A stretch of 55,076 nucleotides of DNA. It comes from Desulforamulus aeronauticus DSM 10349 (GTDB lineage Bacteria; Bacillota; Desulfotomaculia; Desulfotomaculales; Desulfotomaculaceae). Location: assembly GCF_900142375.1 (NCBI RefSeq), contig NZ_FRAR01000025.1, forward strand, positions 38,796-93,871. Reading direction: 5' to 3'. The notes under the pieces are model-generated. The model was not told the origin of the DNA. It searched no databases and saw nothing but the letters and a program-made list of their open reading frames with translations. This document shows, in pieces, positions 34,449-42,920 of this stretch (positions within the stretch are counted from its first letter, which is position 1; the number at the start of each line of letters is the position of its first letter). The position numbers were made by a program, and so were the translations under genes.

Positions 34449-35087
34449 ATGATGGCTAAAGTTCTTCGGTGGCCAGGTAAACTACCTGACACTAACAATA
34501 CCACTAAGCCGAAGAAAAAAGGCTTGGTCGGGTGGCTGGCTAGACTTGTTTTACCGAGCAGTCCAAACGGCGAAATTGACAAAGGCCTGGCCGGAGAATG
34601 GAAGGTGGCCACCGCGTTGGAGCGTTACCTGGATGATCGGTGGACGGTGGCGAATAATGTGAAAATCTCCCTGGCTACGGGTAAGGCACAAATTGACCAC
34701 TTACTCTTTGGTTTCCAGGTTATTTACTGTATAGAAACCAAAAACTGGAATACCGCTGCCTGCAATGAAAGGGGGGAGTGGTTCAGATTCCAGGGGAGAA
34801 TGTGGCTGCCCCAGGAAAGCCCCGTGGGGCAAAATCAACGCAAGGTGGAGCAACTATCTAACCTTCTTGGGAAGCAAGGAATTACAATACCCATCCAAAA
34901 TGTGATTGTCTTTGCCAACCCAGGCAAGTTTGATTTTGCTAACGCCAGTTTACCACCCAATACAAGGATTTTTGGTTTGCCTGGGTTTATCGAATACCTT
35001 AACCAGTTGCCTCCTCATGAAACGACGTATACCCATCGGGCGGGACAATCACCCGACCCGGCAAACATACTTACATTGATTCGATGA
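34449..35087 (+). CDS. NERD-domain protein
   Basis: 212-residue protein with a NERD (nuclease-related) domain from about residue 45: GEIDKGLAGEWKVATALERYL, then IDHLLFGFQVIYCIETKNW (the D-x(n)-E-x-K core of the restriction-endonuclease-like fold), then VGQNQRKVEQLSNLL. The N-terminus is basic with a short hydrophobic patch (GWLARLVLP). Either ATG 34449 or 34452 follows AAGGAGTGA. The role of such stand-alone NERD proteins is not settled. Convergent with the ABC-F gene, 16 bp away. Confidence 0.85.
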   Translation: MMAKVLRWPGKLPDTNNTTKPKKKGLVGWLARLVLPSSPNGEIDKGLAGEWKVATALERYLDDRWTVANNVKISLATGKAQIDHLLFGFQVIYCIETKNWNTAACNERGEWFRFQGRMWLPQESPVGQNQRKVEQLSNLLGKQGITIPIQNVIVFANPGKFDFANASLPPNTRIFGLPGFIEYLNQLPPHETTYTHRAGQSPDPANILTLIR

Positions 35088-35103
35088 AATATACAGGGTG
35101 TCC

Positions 35104-37014
35104 CTATTCCTCGGTTAAGGACACCCATTCTTCCAGGTAGTTGTCTAAGGCAAACTTCTTTTCACTTAACTCGGAACTCAACTCTAAACAGGAAGTATAA
35201 TTCTGAGCCACTTCCGGTTTTTCCAGATCTGCTGTGATCTGGGTAATTTTCTCTTCTGTGGCACTAATAAGTTGTTCTAATTCTTCAATTCTTTTTAGGC
35301 GTTTTCTTTCCAAACGTTGTTGCTCTTTACTCTCCAGGTAGCTTTGTTTACCCAATTGGGTTTTAGCAAGCTCTTTTTTCTCTGTAGTTTGTGAATTACG
35401 TTCGGCTTTCTTTTCTTGATAATAGTCGTAGTTACCTAAAAAAGATTCCGTTCCGGCAGGAGATAACTCAATGACTCGGGTAGCCATTTTATTTAAGAAG
35501 TAGCGATCGTGGGAGACAAAGAGGATGGTGCCAGGGTAATCCACCAGAGAGCTCTCTAAAATCTCCCGACTTAAGATATCCAAGTGGTTGGTGGGTTCAT
35601 CCAGAATCAGCAGATTAGCTTTTTGCAACATCAGTTTAGCCAGAGATAGCCGAGCCTTTTCACCGCCACTTAAATCGCCCACCTTTTTATAAACATCTTC
35701 TCCACGGAAAAGAAAGTTCCCCAGTATTGTTCTAACATCTCTTTCATCCATCAGGCGATAGTCATCCCACAATTCATCCAGCACTGTTTTTTGCGGGTTT
35801 AATTTTTCCTGTTGCTGAGCATAGTAACCAATGCTCACGTTAGTTCCCTTGCGAAGATAACCCTCTAAAGACGGCAGTTCACCCACAATCGTTTTCAGTA
35901 AGGTAGATTTGCCAATACCGTTGGGTCCTAACAGGGCGACACTCTCACCGCGTTCGATTAAGAAATTAATTTTTTTAGCCAAAGCCACACCGGAGTAGCC
36001 AACGGCTAGGTCTGAAACCTGTAGCACGTCATTACCGCTTTTTAGTTTAATATCAAAGGTAAAGAATACCTGCTTTTGTTTAGCTGCGGGCCCTTCTATC
36101 AGCTCCATTTTTTCCAGTGCCTTGAGGCGGCTTTGGGCTCTTTTGGTGGTGGAGGCCCGAACCATGTTCCTTTGAATAAAATCCTTGGCCTTGGCAATTT
36201 CTGTTTGCTGCTGTTCAAATTGCTTTGACAAGGATTCCTGCTGTTGGTTTTTTAAATCGATAAAGCCCGAGTAATTCGTGGGATATGTAGTGGCCCGGCC
36301 AAATTCCAATTCAATAATCTTGGTGACTACTTTATCTAGAAAATAACGGTCGTGGGATACCACCAGCACAGCCCCGGAGTAGGTTTGTAGATATTGTTCC
36401 AGCCAAGCCAGGGAATGAATATCCAGATAGTTAGTAGGCTCATCCAGAATAAGCAGGTCGGGTTTTTGCAGCAGATTTTTTGCTAAAGCCAAGCGAGTTT
36501 TTTGGCCGCCGCTTAACACAGAGATGGGAGAATGGTCATCCACCTCAGGAAAATCTAATCCCTGCAGAACGCCCCGAATCAAGGAGTGATAACTGTAGCC
36601 CCCCTGCTCCCGAAAGGTTTCCGAAAGACGATCGTATTGATTTAGTACCCGATGAAACTCTGTCTCGTTAGACTTAACCTGAGAATCACCCATTAATTCT
36701 TCCAGTTTTCTTAACTGTTGCTCCAATTCGATTAATGGTTGAAATAACGAGAGCATTTCTTCATAAATCGTTCGGCCGGATTCCAGTCCGCTATCCTGTG
36801 CCAGATAACCTAGGGTTAAATTACCGGAGCGCATAAGTTCGCCGGCATCCGGGGTCAATTGTCCGGTTAAAATCTTTAATAATGTGGATTTGCCGGCTCC
36901 ATTAACACCCACTAGGCCGATTTTTTCATGATCCTGAATGGTTACATTTACCTCATTTAGTATTTGTTTGGCACCAAAGTACTTAGAAATATTGTAAGAT
37001 TGTAGTAAAATCAT
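35104..37014 (-). CDS. ABC-F family ATPase (YdiF-like)
   Basis: 636-residue protein with two ABC cassettes in one chain and no membrane segment. Walker A motifs are GVNGAGKST and GPNGIGKST; signatures are VLSGGQKTRLALAKNLL and DLSGGEKARLSLAKLML; both Walker B lines read LLILDEPTN-LDI. A Lys/Glu-rich linker joins the cassettes, and a C-terminal coiled coil (about 540-630) closes it. ABC-F proteins act on the ribosome E site, in translation rescue or antibiotic protection; size and coiled coil resemble B. subtilis YdiF. I chose ATG 37014, with GGAGGAG before it, over the upstream TTG. Confidence 0.92.
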   Translation of the reverse strand: MILLQSYNISKYFGAKQILNEVNVTIQDHEKIGLVGVNGAGKSTLLKILTGQLTPDAGELMRSGNLTLGYLAQDSGLESGRTIYEEMLSLFQPLIELEQQLRKLEELMGDSQVKSNETEFHRVLNQYDRLSETFREQGGYSYHSLIRGVLQGLDFPEVDDHSPISVLSGGQKTRLALAKNLLQKPDLLILDEPTNYLDIHSLAWLEQYLQTYSGAVLVVSHDRYFLDKVVTKIIELEFGRATTYPTNYSGFIDLKNQQQESLSKQFEQQQTEIAKAKDFIQRNMVRASTTKRAQSRLKALEKMELIEGPAAKQKQVFFTFDIKLKSGNDVLQVSDLAVGYSGVALAKKINFLIERGESVALLGPNGIGKSTLLKTIVGELPSLEGYLRKGTNVSIGYYAQQQEKLNPQKTVLDELWDDYRLMDERDVRTILGNFLFRGEDVYKKVGDLSGGEKARLSLAKLMLQKANLLILDEPTNHLDILSREILESSLVDYPGTILFVSHDRYFLNKMATRVIELSPAGTESFLGNYDYYQEKKAERNSQTTEKKELAKTQLGKQSYLESKEQQRLERKRLKRIEELEQLISATEEKITQITADLEKPEVAQNYTSCLELSSELSEKKFALDNYLEEWVSLTEE

Positions 37015-37141
37015 AATAAACTCCTCCAATATCTCAGTTTACCCGAAGTATGGTTCTTAGACAAGGCTGAAGAATAATTCAGGGCATACTGATAGAGATA
37101 AAGGCTTAGCCGGTTGGGGAGTGCCGGAGAAGGGGGAACGC

Positions 37142-38314
37142 ATGCAAGCAAAAGCACCTTTATGGACCAAGGATTTTATTTTAATTTGTTTAGCTAATTT
37201 ACTGATTTTTACCAGTTTTTACTTCCTACTACCCACCTTGCCCGTTTTTGTCACAAATGTGTTGCAGGGCGATGAGAGTAATGTAGGTTACGTGATGGGG
37301 ATTCTTTCCCTTACGGCGGTGTTGGTACGTCCGTTGTCCGGCTATTTACTGGATGTTGCCAGTCGTAAAAAAATCCTGTTTTTGTCCCTGATTGCCTTTT
37401 CCTTGGCCATGGGAGCCTATTATTTTGTCACCAGTCTAACGCTGCTGCTTTTATTACGCTTTGTTCACGGTCTGGCCTGGGGGTTTACCACCACAGGGGC
37501 GGGAACCATTGCCTCTGATATTGTGCCACCCGCCAGAAGGGGGGAGGGCATGGGGTATTATGGTCTGTCTAATACTCTGGCGATGGCTGTTGGACCCAGC
37601 TTGGGTTTGTTGATCTTAGGCAGCAGCAACTTTTCCACTTTGTTTATCGTCAGCTTTGCCATTGCTGTGGCGGCTTTAATGACTATTATGGTCATCCCTT
37701 ATGAGCAGGGGCCCACAAGCCAAGACAAGGGCAAATTAACTTTCACTAGTTTTTTTGAACCCAAGGTTTTTTCACTTTCAGTGGTAATGTTTTTTACCGC
37801 AGTGGTCTATGGTGGTATTGTTTCTTTCATTATTCTTTATGGTCAAGAGATTCAGGTGGCAAATCCCGGTATTTATTTCCTCATTTATGCGATAACGCTT
37901 TTGGTGATACGACCGATTGCCGGCAAGAGCTTTGACAAAAACGGCCCAGGAAAGGTGATGGGGCTGGGTTTCCTCGCCATTGCGGGAGCCTTTGTGCTAC
38001 TCTTTCTGGCCCAGGGAGAGCTGTTATTTGGAGCTTCGGCAGTGGCCATGGGCATTGGCTTTGGGATTGTGCACCCCACCGCCATGGCTATGGCGATTAA
38101 CCGGGTGGAGCCTTTCCGCCGGGGGGCGGCCAATGGCACTATCTTCAGTGCCTTTGACTTAGGAATTGGTCTGGGCTCCATTTTGTTAGGAATTTTATCT
38201 AAATGGGTAGGATTATCCTATATGTATCTGTTCTGTGCATTAATTATTTTGGTGCCACTGGTGTTGTTTTATCTAAAGGATGCCAGGGCAGTGGTTGCTG
38301 CCGAGCAACGATAA
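37142..38314 (+). CDS. MFS transporter
   Basis: 390-residue major facilitator with about twelve helices. The conserved loop 2-3 motif is GYLLDVASRKKILFLSL (G-x3-D-x2-x-RK). The antiporter-like stretch VGPSLGLLILG in helix 5 suggests drug or metabolite export. It starts at ATG 37142 behind GAAGGGGG; the upstream GTG would add seven residues and is unlikely. It is divergent from the ABC-F gene and followed 31 bp later by a nitroreductase-like gene. The substrate is unknown. Confidence 0.88.
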   Translation: MQAKAPLWTKDFILICLANLLIFTSFYFLLPTLPVFVTNVLQGDESNVGYVMGILSLTAVLVRPLSGYLLDVASRKKILFLSLIAFSLAMGAYYFVTSLTLLLLLRFVHGLAWGFTTTGAGTIASDIVPPARRGEGMGYYGLSNTLAMAVGPSLGLLILGSSNFSTLFIVSFAIAVAALMTIMVIPYEQGPTSQDKGKLTFTSFFEPKVFSLSVVMFFTAVVYGGIVSFIILYGQEIQVANPGIYFLIYAITLLVIRPIAGKSFDKNGPGKVMGLGFLAIAGAFVLLFLAQGELLFGASAVAMGIGFGIVHPTAMAMAINRVEPFRRGAANGTIFSAFDLGIGLGSILLGILSKWVGLSYMYLFCALIILVPLVLFYLKDARAVVAAEQR

Positions 38315-38345
38315 AACTATGGTATTTTGAATTTGAGGTGATTTA

Positions 38346-39143
38346 ATGTTTCCTAGACTGGATTGGTATCAGGCTATCCCGAAGAGGGTATCGCGTAGGA
38401 GATTTAGAGCAGAGCGGCTTTCTGACGAAATAATCTTAGAACTAGACCGCTTGTGCCTGCAGTTTCGTTTTCCCGAAGCCAGGGCGGAACTGGTTTTAGA
38501 TAATTCCGGGGCCATCTTTAAAGGGGCTGTTGGTTCTTACGGTAAAATTAAGGGTGCCGCAGCCTACATTGCCTTTATCGGAGATATTAGTTTTGCCAAT
38601 TACCAGGAGAGAGTTGGTTATTTGGGAGAGGGGATTATTCTAGAGGCTACCAACCTGGGGGTAGGTACCTGCTGGGTGGGTGGGTTCTTTAGACCAGAAG
38701 TGGTGGCTAGGCAAATCAATATTGATCCTGGTGAAAAAGTATTGGCGGTAACGCCAGTTGGTTTAACAGACCATGACTATTCGTTAGAAGAAAAAATTAT
38801 GGTTGGTTTTGCCAAAAGCAAGAAAAGAAAAGAACTGGCGGAGCTAACCGAAGGGCTCCCCAGTGTAGAGTGGCCCCCTTGGGTAGAGACGGCTTTGGCA
38901 GCAGCTCGCCTGGCACCCTCGGCGGTAAACCGCCAACCCTGGCGATTTGTGGTGAGGCAGGACAGCATCACGATCAAACTGGATTCGGCCCAGGATACAT
39001 ACCATATTGCTAAGAGATTGGATTGTGGCATTGCTATGCTGCATCTGGAATTAGGAGCCATGTCTGCCGGAGTGAGCGGCCAGTGGCAGTATCTCAAAGG
39101 GGAAGAAGTGGCGGTTTTCAGAGTGGAAAAAGAGAACCGCTAG
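38346..39143 (+). CDS. Nitroreductase family protein
   Basis: 265-residue FMN-type nitroreductase-fold protein built of two half-domains, like the putative TM-nitroreductase family. It has RVSRRRFRAERLSDE at the N-terminus, GIILEATNLGVGTCWVGGFF in the middle, and AARLAPSAVNRQPWRFVV (the usual nitroreductase phosphate-loop block) at about residues 180-197, then DCGIAMLHLELGA. The ATG follows GAGGTGA. It may be co-transcribed with the MFS gene. The electron acceptor is unknown. Confidence 0.85.
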   Translation: MFPRLDWYQAIPKRVSRRRFRAERLSDEIILELDRLCLQFRFPEARAELVLDNSGAIFKGAVGSYGKIKGAAAYIAFIGDISFANYQERVGYLGEGIILEATNLGVGTCWVGGFFRPEVVARQINIDPGEKVLAVTPVGLTDHDYSLEEKIMVGFAKSKKRKELAELTEGLPSVEWPPWVETALAAARLAPSAVNRQPWRFVVRQDSITIKLDSAQDTYHIAKRLDCGIAMLHLELGAMSAGVSGQWQYLKGEEVAVFRVEKENR

Positions 39144-39169
39144 TTTCTTCATGAAACTAGCGGTTCTCT
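39131..39169. terminator. Bidirectional terminator
   Basis: 17-bp perfect arms around TTCAT, overlapping the nitroreductase stop codon. A T-run follows on the minus strand (CTCTTTTTCC), so it also serves the 43-codon minus-strand gene at 39184-39315. Confidence 0.88.
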
Positions 39170-39183
39170 TACCCAGTGACAAT

Positions 39184-39315
39184 TTAGTTCAAAGCACACT
39201 CAGGTGCGTTAGGATTAATAGTGCATTTAATTGTTCTGTAGGCTTTTACAGTTGGAGCTACAATAAAGTACAGAAACATCATCGTTAACGGATTGACAAT
39301 AGCTAAATATCTCAT
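39184..39315 (-). CDS. Small membrane protein, 43 aa
   Basis: I do not recognise this protein. It is a 43-codon gene with a near-ideal ribosome binding site (AAAGGAGGT, about six bases before ATG 39315) and a terminator 15 bp after its stop. The product starts MRYLAIVNPLTMMFLYFIVA, a single membrane helix, followed by a polar tail with two cysteines (TIKCTINPNAPEC). No hairpin toxin signature is visible. The coding call rests on signals and composition. Confidence 0.7.
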   Translation of the reverse strand: MRYLAIVNPLTMMFLYFIVAPTVKAYRTIKCTINPNAPECALN

Positions 39316-39577
39316 TGGGGACCTCCTTTGGTATCTTGTTGCAATTATTATATTATTTTGAATATTTTTAAAAAGTCATTTAATTGACATAGATATGTCA
39401 CCTTTTTGACATCAAGTACCTTAAGGAACAAGGCGAGATACTGGCAGATATTTGTTATGCCATGACTTTTGAGGGATGCATGATCCAGCCTTGATAGGGA
39501 TTTTTAAATACTTTGAATTTTGCTTTTTGTATGGCCTATCTTTGTGCAAAAATAAACGAAGAAAAGAGGGAGGCAAT

Positions 39578-40411
39578 ATGTCTTTAAAAATCACGGTAGT
39601 TACCGAAAATTCCGTAACCAAAAGAAATTTTTTGGCGGAGCATGGACTGTCACTTTTTATTGAAGCCGGTGATTTTAAGCTGCTCTTTGATACCGGACAA
39701 GGATTAGCCCTAGAATCAAATATAAAAAACCTGCAAATAGATCTGAGGGAAATTCAGGCCATCGCCTTAAGTCACGGTCATAACGATCATACCGGAGGGT
39801 TACAAAAGGTCCTGTCTCTCAGTGGTCCTAAGCCCGTGTATGGACATCCAGGAATTTTTGATGAAAAGTACTCGGTTAACGGGGAAGGGCAGTATAGTCC
39901 TAACGGCATACCCTTTCTAAAAGATGAGCTGGAGCAGCTAGGGGCGGAATTTCATTTGCAAAGGGAACCGGTTCAAATAAGCCAAAACATAATCCTTTGT
40001 GGTCAGGTGCCCAGAGTAACAGACTTCGAGCATCGTAACCCACATTTTGTGGTAAAAAAGGAAAAACAATATGAGATCGACCCATTGTTGGATGATCAGG
40101 CATTATTGATTGACACGGCCAAGGGAATTGTGGTGGTAGTGGGCTGCAGTCATGCGGGTTTAATTAATATTCTACGGTATGCCCGGCAAGTTACCGGTAA
40201 TCGGCAGATCTATGCGGTGGTAGGGGGAACTCATTTAGTAGCAGCTAACGATGAAAGACTTGACAAAACCATTGCAGAACTAAAGGATTTGCAGGTAGAA
40301 AAATTGGCAGTCTCCCACTGCACAGGCTTTCAGGCACAAATGAAATTGAAGGAGACCTTTGGTCATGGCTTTGTCTTAAACAATGTTGGGCATTCTTTCA
40401 TTGTTAACTAA
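39578..40411 (+). CDS. Metallo-beta-lactamase-fold hydrolase
   Basis: 277-residue MBL-fold protein with the metal motif SHGHNDHTGG and downstream metal ligands in VVGCSHAGLINI and AVSHCTGF. The sequence MSLKITVVTENSV and the fold order match the group that includes the dihydropterin-forming synthases of archaeal methanopterin biosynthesis (COG1237-type). The enzyme's exact substrate is unknown. The start is ATG 39578, behind AGGGAGG; the upstream in-frame ATG at 39476 has no ribosome binding site. Confidence 0.87.
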   Translation: MSLKITVVTENSVTKRNFLAEHGLSLFIEAGDFKLLFDTGQGLALESNIKNLQIDLREIQAIALSHGHNDHTGGLQKVLSLSGPKPVYGHPGIFDEKYSVNGEGQYSPNGIPFLKDELEQLGAEFHLQREPVQISQNIILCGQVPRVTDFEHRNPHFVVKKEKQYEIDPLLDDQALLIDTAKGIVVVVGCSHAGLINILRYARQVTGNRQIYAVVGGTHLVAANDERLDKTIAELKDLQVEKLAVSHCTGFQAQMKLKETFGHGFVLNNVGHSFIVN

Positions 40412-40452
40412 AAATGGTGCCGGTTGTTGAATTCAACAATCGGCACCATTTT
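40411..40452. terminator. Bidirectional terminator
   Basis: AAAATGGTGCCGGTTGTTG pairs with CAACAATCGGCACCATTTT around AATT, between convergent genes; it contains the GIY-YIG stop codon. Confidence 0.92.
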
Positions 40453-40714
40453 GTAGTAGTAATAGCTTTTTTTTGCGGGGTAAGTTCTTAATGTTCTTTT
40501 CTCTGGAAAGGGCTTCACCTTTAGAATAGCCCCTTTCAACATGCACCAATGTCACAGGCAGTCTGCTGCGCGTGTATTTACTGGCTTTACCCTGCTCATG
40601 CATTTTTAACCGATGTTCTAACTGATTGGTAATGCCAGTATATAGGCTTTCATCGGCACACTTGAGCAGGTAAACTACATAAGCTGTTGCATCTTCTTGA
40701 AGCTTTTCTGCCAT
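40433..40714 (-). CDS. GIY-YIG nuclease-like protein
   Basis: 93-residue small GIY-YIG domain protein of the YhbQ/YazA (UPF0213) type. YVVYLLKCADESLYTGIT is the GIY...YIG pair, followed by RLKMHEQGKASKYTRSRLPVTLVHVE (catalytic Arg region) and EALSREKNIKNLPRKKKLLLL with the metal-binding Glu. The ATG at 40714 has TAGGAG before it. Usually linked to DNA repair or structure-specific cleavage. The 57-codon gene upstream is on the same strand. Confidence 0.9.
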   Translation of the reverse strand: MAEKLQEDATAYVVYLLKCADESLYTGITNQLEHRLKMHEQGKASKYTRSRLPVTLVHVERGYSKGEALSREKNIKNLPRKKKLLLLQNGADC

Positions 40715-40741
40715 GCTAACTCTCCTAGGGGGTCTCTAAGA

Positions 40742-40915
40742 TTATTGTTTATCTTTGATCAGATGTTCCTGCCGAGGACAGGCACCTTTACAATCTCTAT
40801 AAAAATTATAGCAGGTGAAGAATAACCAACCAACCTGTTTTTGCCCGGTCTCATAATCCATTTTGGGTTCAATGGTAATGACATTATTAATTTTTTCACA
40901 GAATTTCTCGGCCAT
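40742..40915 (-). CDS. Small cysteine-containing protein, 57 aa
   Basis: I do not recognise this protein. ATG 40915 has an ideal AAGGAGGT; the frame ends in TAA 27 bp before the GIY-YIG start, so the two form a unit. The product is soluble: MAEKFCEKINNVITIEPKMD, then WLFFTCYNFYRDCKGACPRQE. Four cysteines (6, 35, 42, 46) could hold a metal or iron-sulfur centre. It shares the MAEK start with the next gene's product. Confidence 0.75.
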   Translation of the reverse strand: MAEKFCEKINNVITIEPKMDYETGQKQVGWLFFTCYNFYRDCKGACPRQEHLIKDKQ

Positions 40916-41306
40916 TTAAACGCAACCTCCTTAATTAACTAACTATATACTATGAATTATATTCCATAATTAGTTACAATACAACATTGTTGCTAGATAA
41001 TTCTAAACACGCATAATTATATTTGGCTTGCCATACTATCACGAATATAATTATAGTTTGTATGTATTTAAAGCCTTTGGTTTGTTAGCAGGAACTTGAG
41101 GAAAGATCGAGAACCTTTATAAGTTCAGCTGGGAATTACCATTCCCATTTTTAGACTTGAGGTTCCCATAGGATATAACCCTTGTAGGTCACAGGCAGGT
41201 AAACAACCAATTTTTACTAAAAAGTTTAAAAATAGGGTGAAAAAAGTATAATAATTTCTATAAGCTATTATGTTCTGAAAGCGTAAGAACAGAAAGGAAC
41301 TTGCAG
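40916..41306. other. 391-bp AT-rich intergenic region
   Basis: Separates divergent genes. The only clear structure is a small terminator-like hairpin, TGGGAAT-tacc-ATTCCCA-TTTTT, at 41130-41152 on the plus strand. It could end a short leader or small RNA. I see no open frame with a ribosome binding site. Confidence 0.4.
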
Positions 41307-42920
41307 ATGATTAGAGTCTCCGGAATAAAGCTATCCTTAGACCAGGATGAGAAAGAAATTAAAAAAGAGTTGATAAAAAAACTTAGGCTTCCAGCCAGGG
41401 ATTTAATTGAATATAAAATTTTTAAGCGTTCTGTGGATGCTCGCAAGCAGGACCACATTTATTTTATTTATGCCGTAGATGCTGTGGTGGTTCAGGAGGA
41501 GAAGCTGCTAAGGAAATTTGCTAGGGACAAAGATGTGATGCCTTCTCCCAACTTGGCATATCAATATGTAAAGACCGGCAGCCATTGCCTAAAACATCGT
41601 CCGGTGATTGTTGGCACTGGCCCGGCCGGGCTGTTTGCCGGGCTGCTTTTAGCCAGCATGGGCTACCGCCCTCTGCTGTTGGAACGGGGAGCAGACATAG
41701 ACCGGCGGACCCAAGCCGTCCAGAGATTTTGGCAAACCGGCCAATTGGACCCCGAGTGTAATGTACAATTTGGTGAAGGGGGAGCGGGTACCTTCTCCGA
41801 CGGTAAATTGACTACCCTAATCCGGGATCTTCGTTGCCGAAAGGTGTTGGAAGAACTAGTAGCTGCCGGTGCTCCTTCGGAGATCCTTTATTCCCATAAA
41901 CCCCATGTGGGAACCGACATTTTACGTGAGGTGGTTAAGAAAATTCGCCAGCGCATTATCAGTTTGGGCGGCGAAGTTCGTTTTCAGGCTAAGGTTACCA
42001 AATTGTTGGTGGAACAGGGAAAAGTCAGTGGTGTGGTGGTCAACAACTCGGAAACAATTTCTTCAGAAGTGGTAATCTTGGCTATTGGTCACAGTGCCAG
42101 GGATACTTTTAAAATGCTTTACGATACAGGGGCTAAAATGACGCCGAAAGCTTTTTCTATCGGTGTAAGAATTGAGCACCCCCAACAGTTAATTGATGAA
42201 GCCCAATATAAACAGTTTGCCGGACATGACAAACTGGGACCTGCGGAGTATAAGCTAGCCCATCATGCTTCCAGTGGTCGTTCTGCCTATACCTTTTGCA
42301 TGTGTCCGGGCGGCGTGGTGGTGGCGGCTGCTTCGGAGGAAGGAGGCGTGGTCACCAACGGCATGAGTGAACATGCCAGGTCTGATCGGAATGCCAATAG
42401 TGCACTATTGGTAGGGGTTACACCAGAGGACTTTGCCAGTGATCATCCTTTGGCGGGTATCGAATTTCAACGTCAATGGGAGCAGAAAGCCTTTTCACTG
42501 GGGGGAAGCAATTACCATGCTCCGGCTCAACTGGTAGGGGATTTTCTGCTGGATAGGCCCTCCCAGTCCTTGGGTCAGGTGGTGCCTTCTTATCGCCAGG
42601 CGGTTACATTGGCTGAGCTAAAACACTGTCTGCCTCCCTATGTAGTGGAAACGCTAAGAGAAGCTATGGTGGAATTTGATAAAAAACTGAAGGGTTTTGC
42701 TCATCCAGACGCGGTTCTTACCGGTGTGGAAACCAGAAGTTCCTCCCCCCTGCGGATCGAAAGAAATGAACAAAGGGAGTCTACGATTACCGGACTTTAT
42801 CCCGCGGGTGAAGGGGCCGGTTATGCCGGAGGGATTATTTCTGCTGCTGTGGACGGTATCCGGATGGCAGAAGCGGTGGCGGAAAAATATCAGCCCTTCA
42901 GGGAGGAAGCACATGGCTAA
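41307..42920 (+). CDS. FAD-dependent dehydrogenase (COG2509-type)
   Basis: 537-residue flavoprotein. An N-terminal 90-residue domain (IRVSGIKLSLDQDEKEIKKELIKKL) precedes the FAD fold VIVGTGPAGLFAGLLLASMGYRPLLLERG. It then has FGEGGAGTFSDGKLTT, AIGHSARDTFKMLYDTGA and the C-terminal GLYPAGEGAGYAGGIISAAVDGIRMAEA. This is the uncharacterised FAD dehydrogenase group common in clostridia; no activity is established. I chose ATG 41307 behind AAAGGAAC over the upstream TTG. It overlaps the next gene by eight bases. Confidence 0.87.
   Translation: MIRVSGIKLSLDQDEKEIKKELIKKLRLPARDLIEYKIFKRSVDARKQDHIYFIYAVDAVVVQEEKLLRKFARDKDVMPSPNLAYQYVKTGSHCLKHRPVIVGTGPAGLFAGLLLASMGYRPLLLERGADIDRRTQAVQRFWQTGQLDPECNVQFGEGGAGTFSDGKLTTLIRDLRCRKVLEELVAAGAPSEILYSHKPHVGTDILREVVKKIRQRIISLGGEVRFQAKVTKLLVEQGKVSGVVVNNSETISSEVVILAIGHSARDTFKMLYDTGAKMTPKAFSIGVRIEHPQQLIDEAQYKQFAGHDKLGPAEYKLAHHASSGRSAYTFCMCPGGVVVAAASEEGGVVTNGMSEHARSDRNANSALLVGVTPEDFASDHPLAGIEFQRQWEQKAFSLGGSNYHAPAQLVGDFLLDRPSQSLGQVVPSYRQAVTLAELKHCLPPYVVETLREAMVEFDKKLKGFAHPDAVLTGVETRSSSPLRIERNEQRESTITGLYPAGEGAGYAGGIISAAVDGIRMAEAVAEKYQPFREEAHG

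Noticed and set aside
42697-42912. Upstream extension of the HI0933-family gene
   Set aside because: It lies inside the preceding FAD gene in another frame. The conserved N-terminus and ribosome binding site fit ATG 42913.
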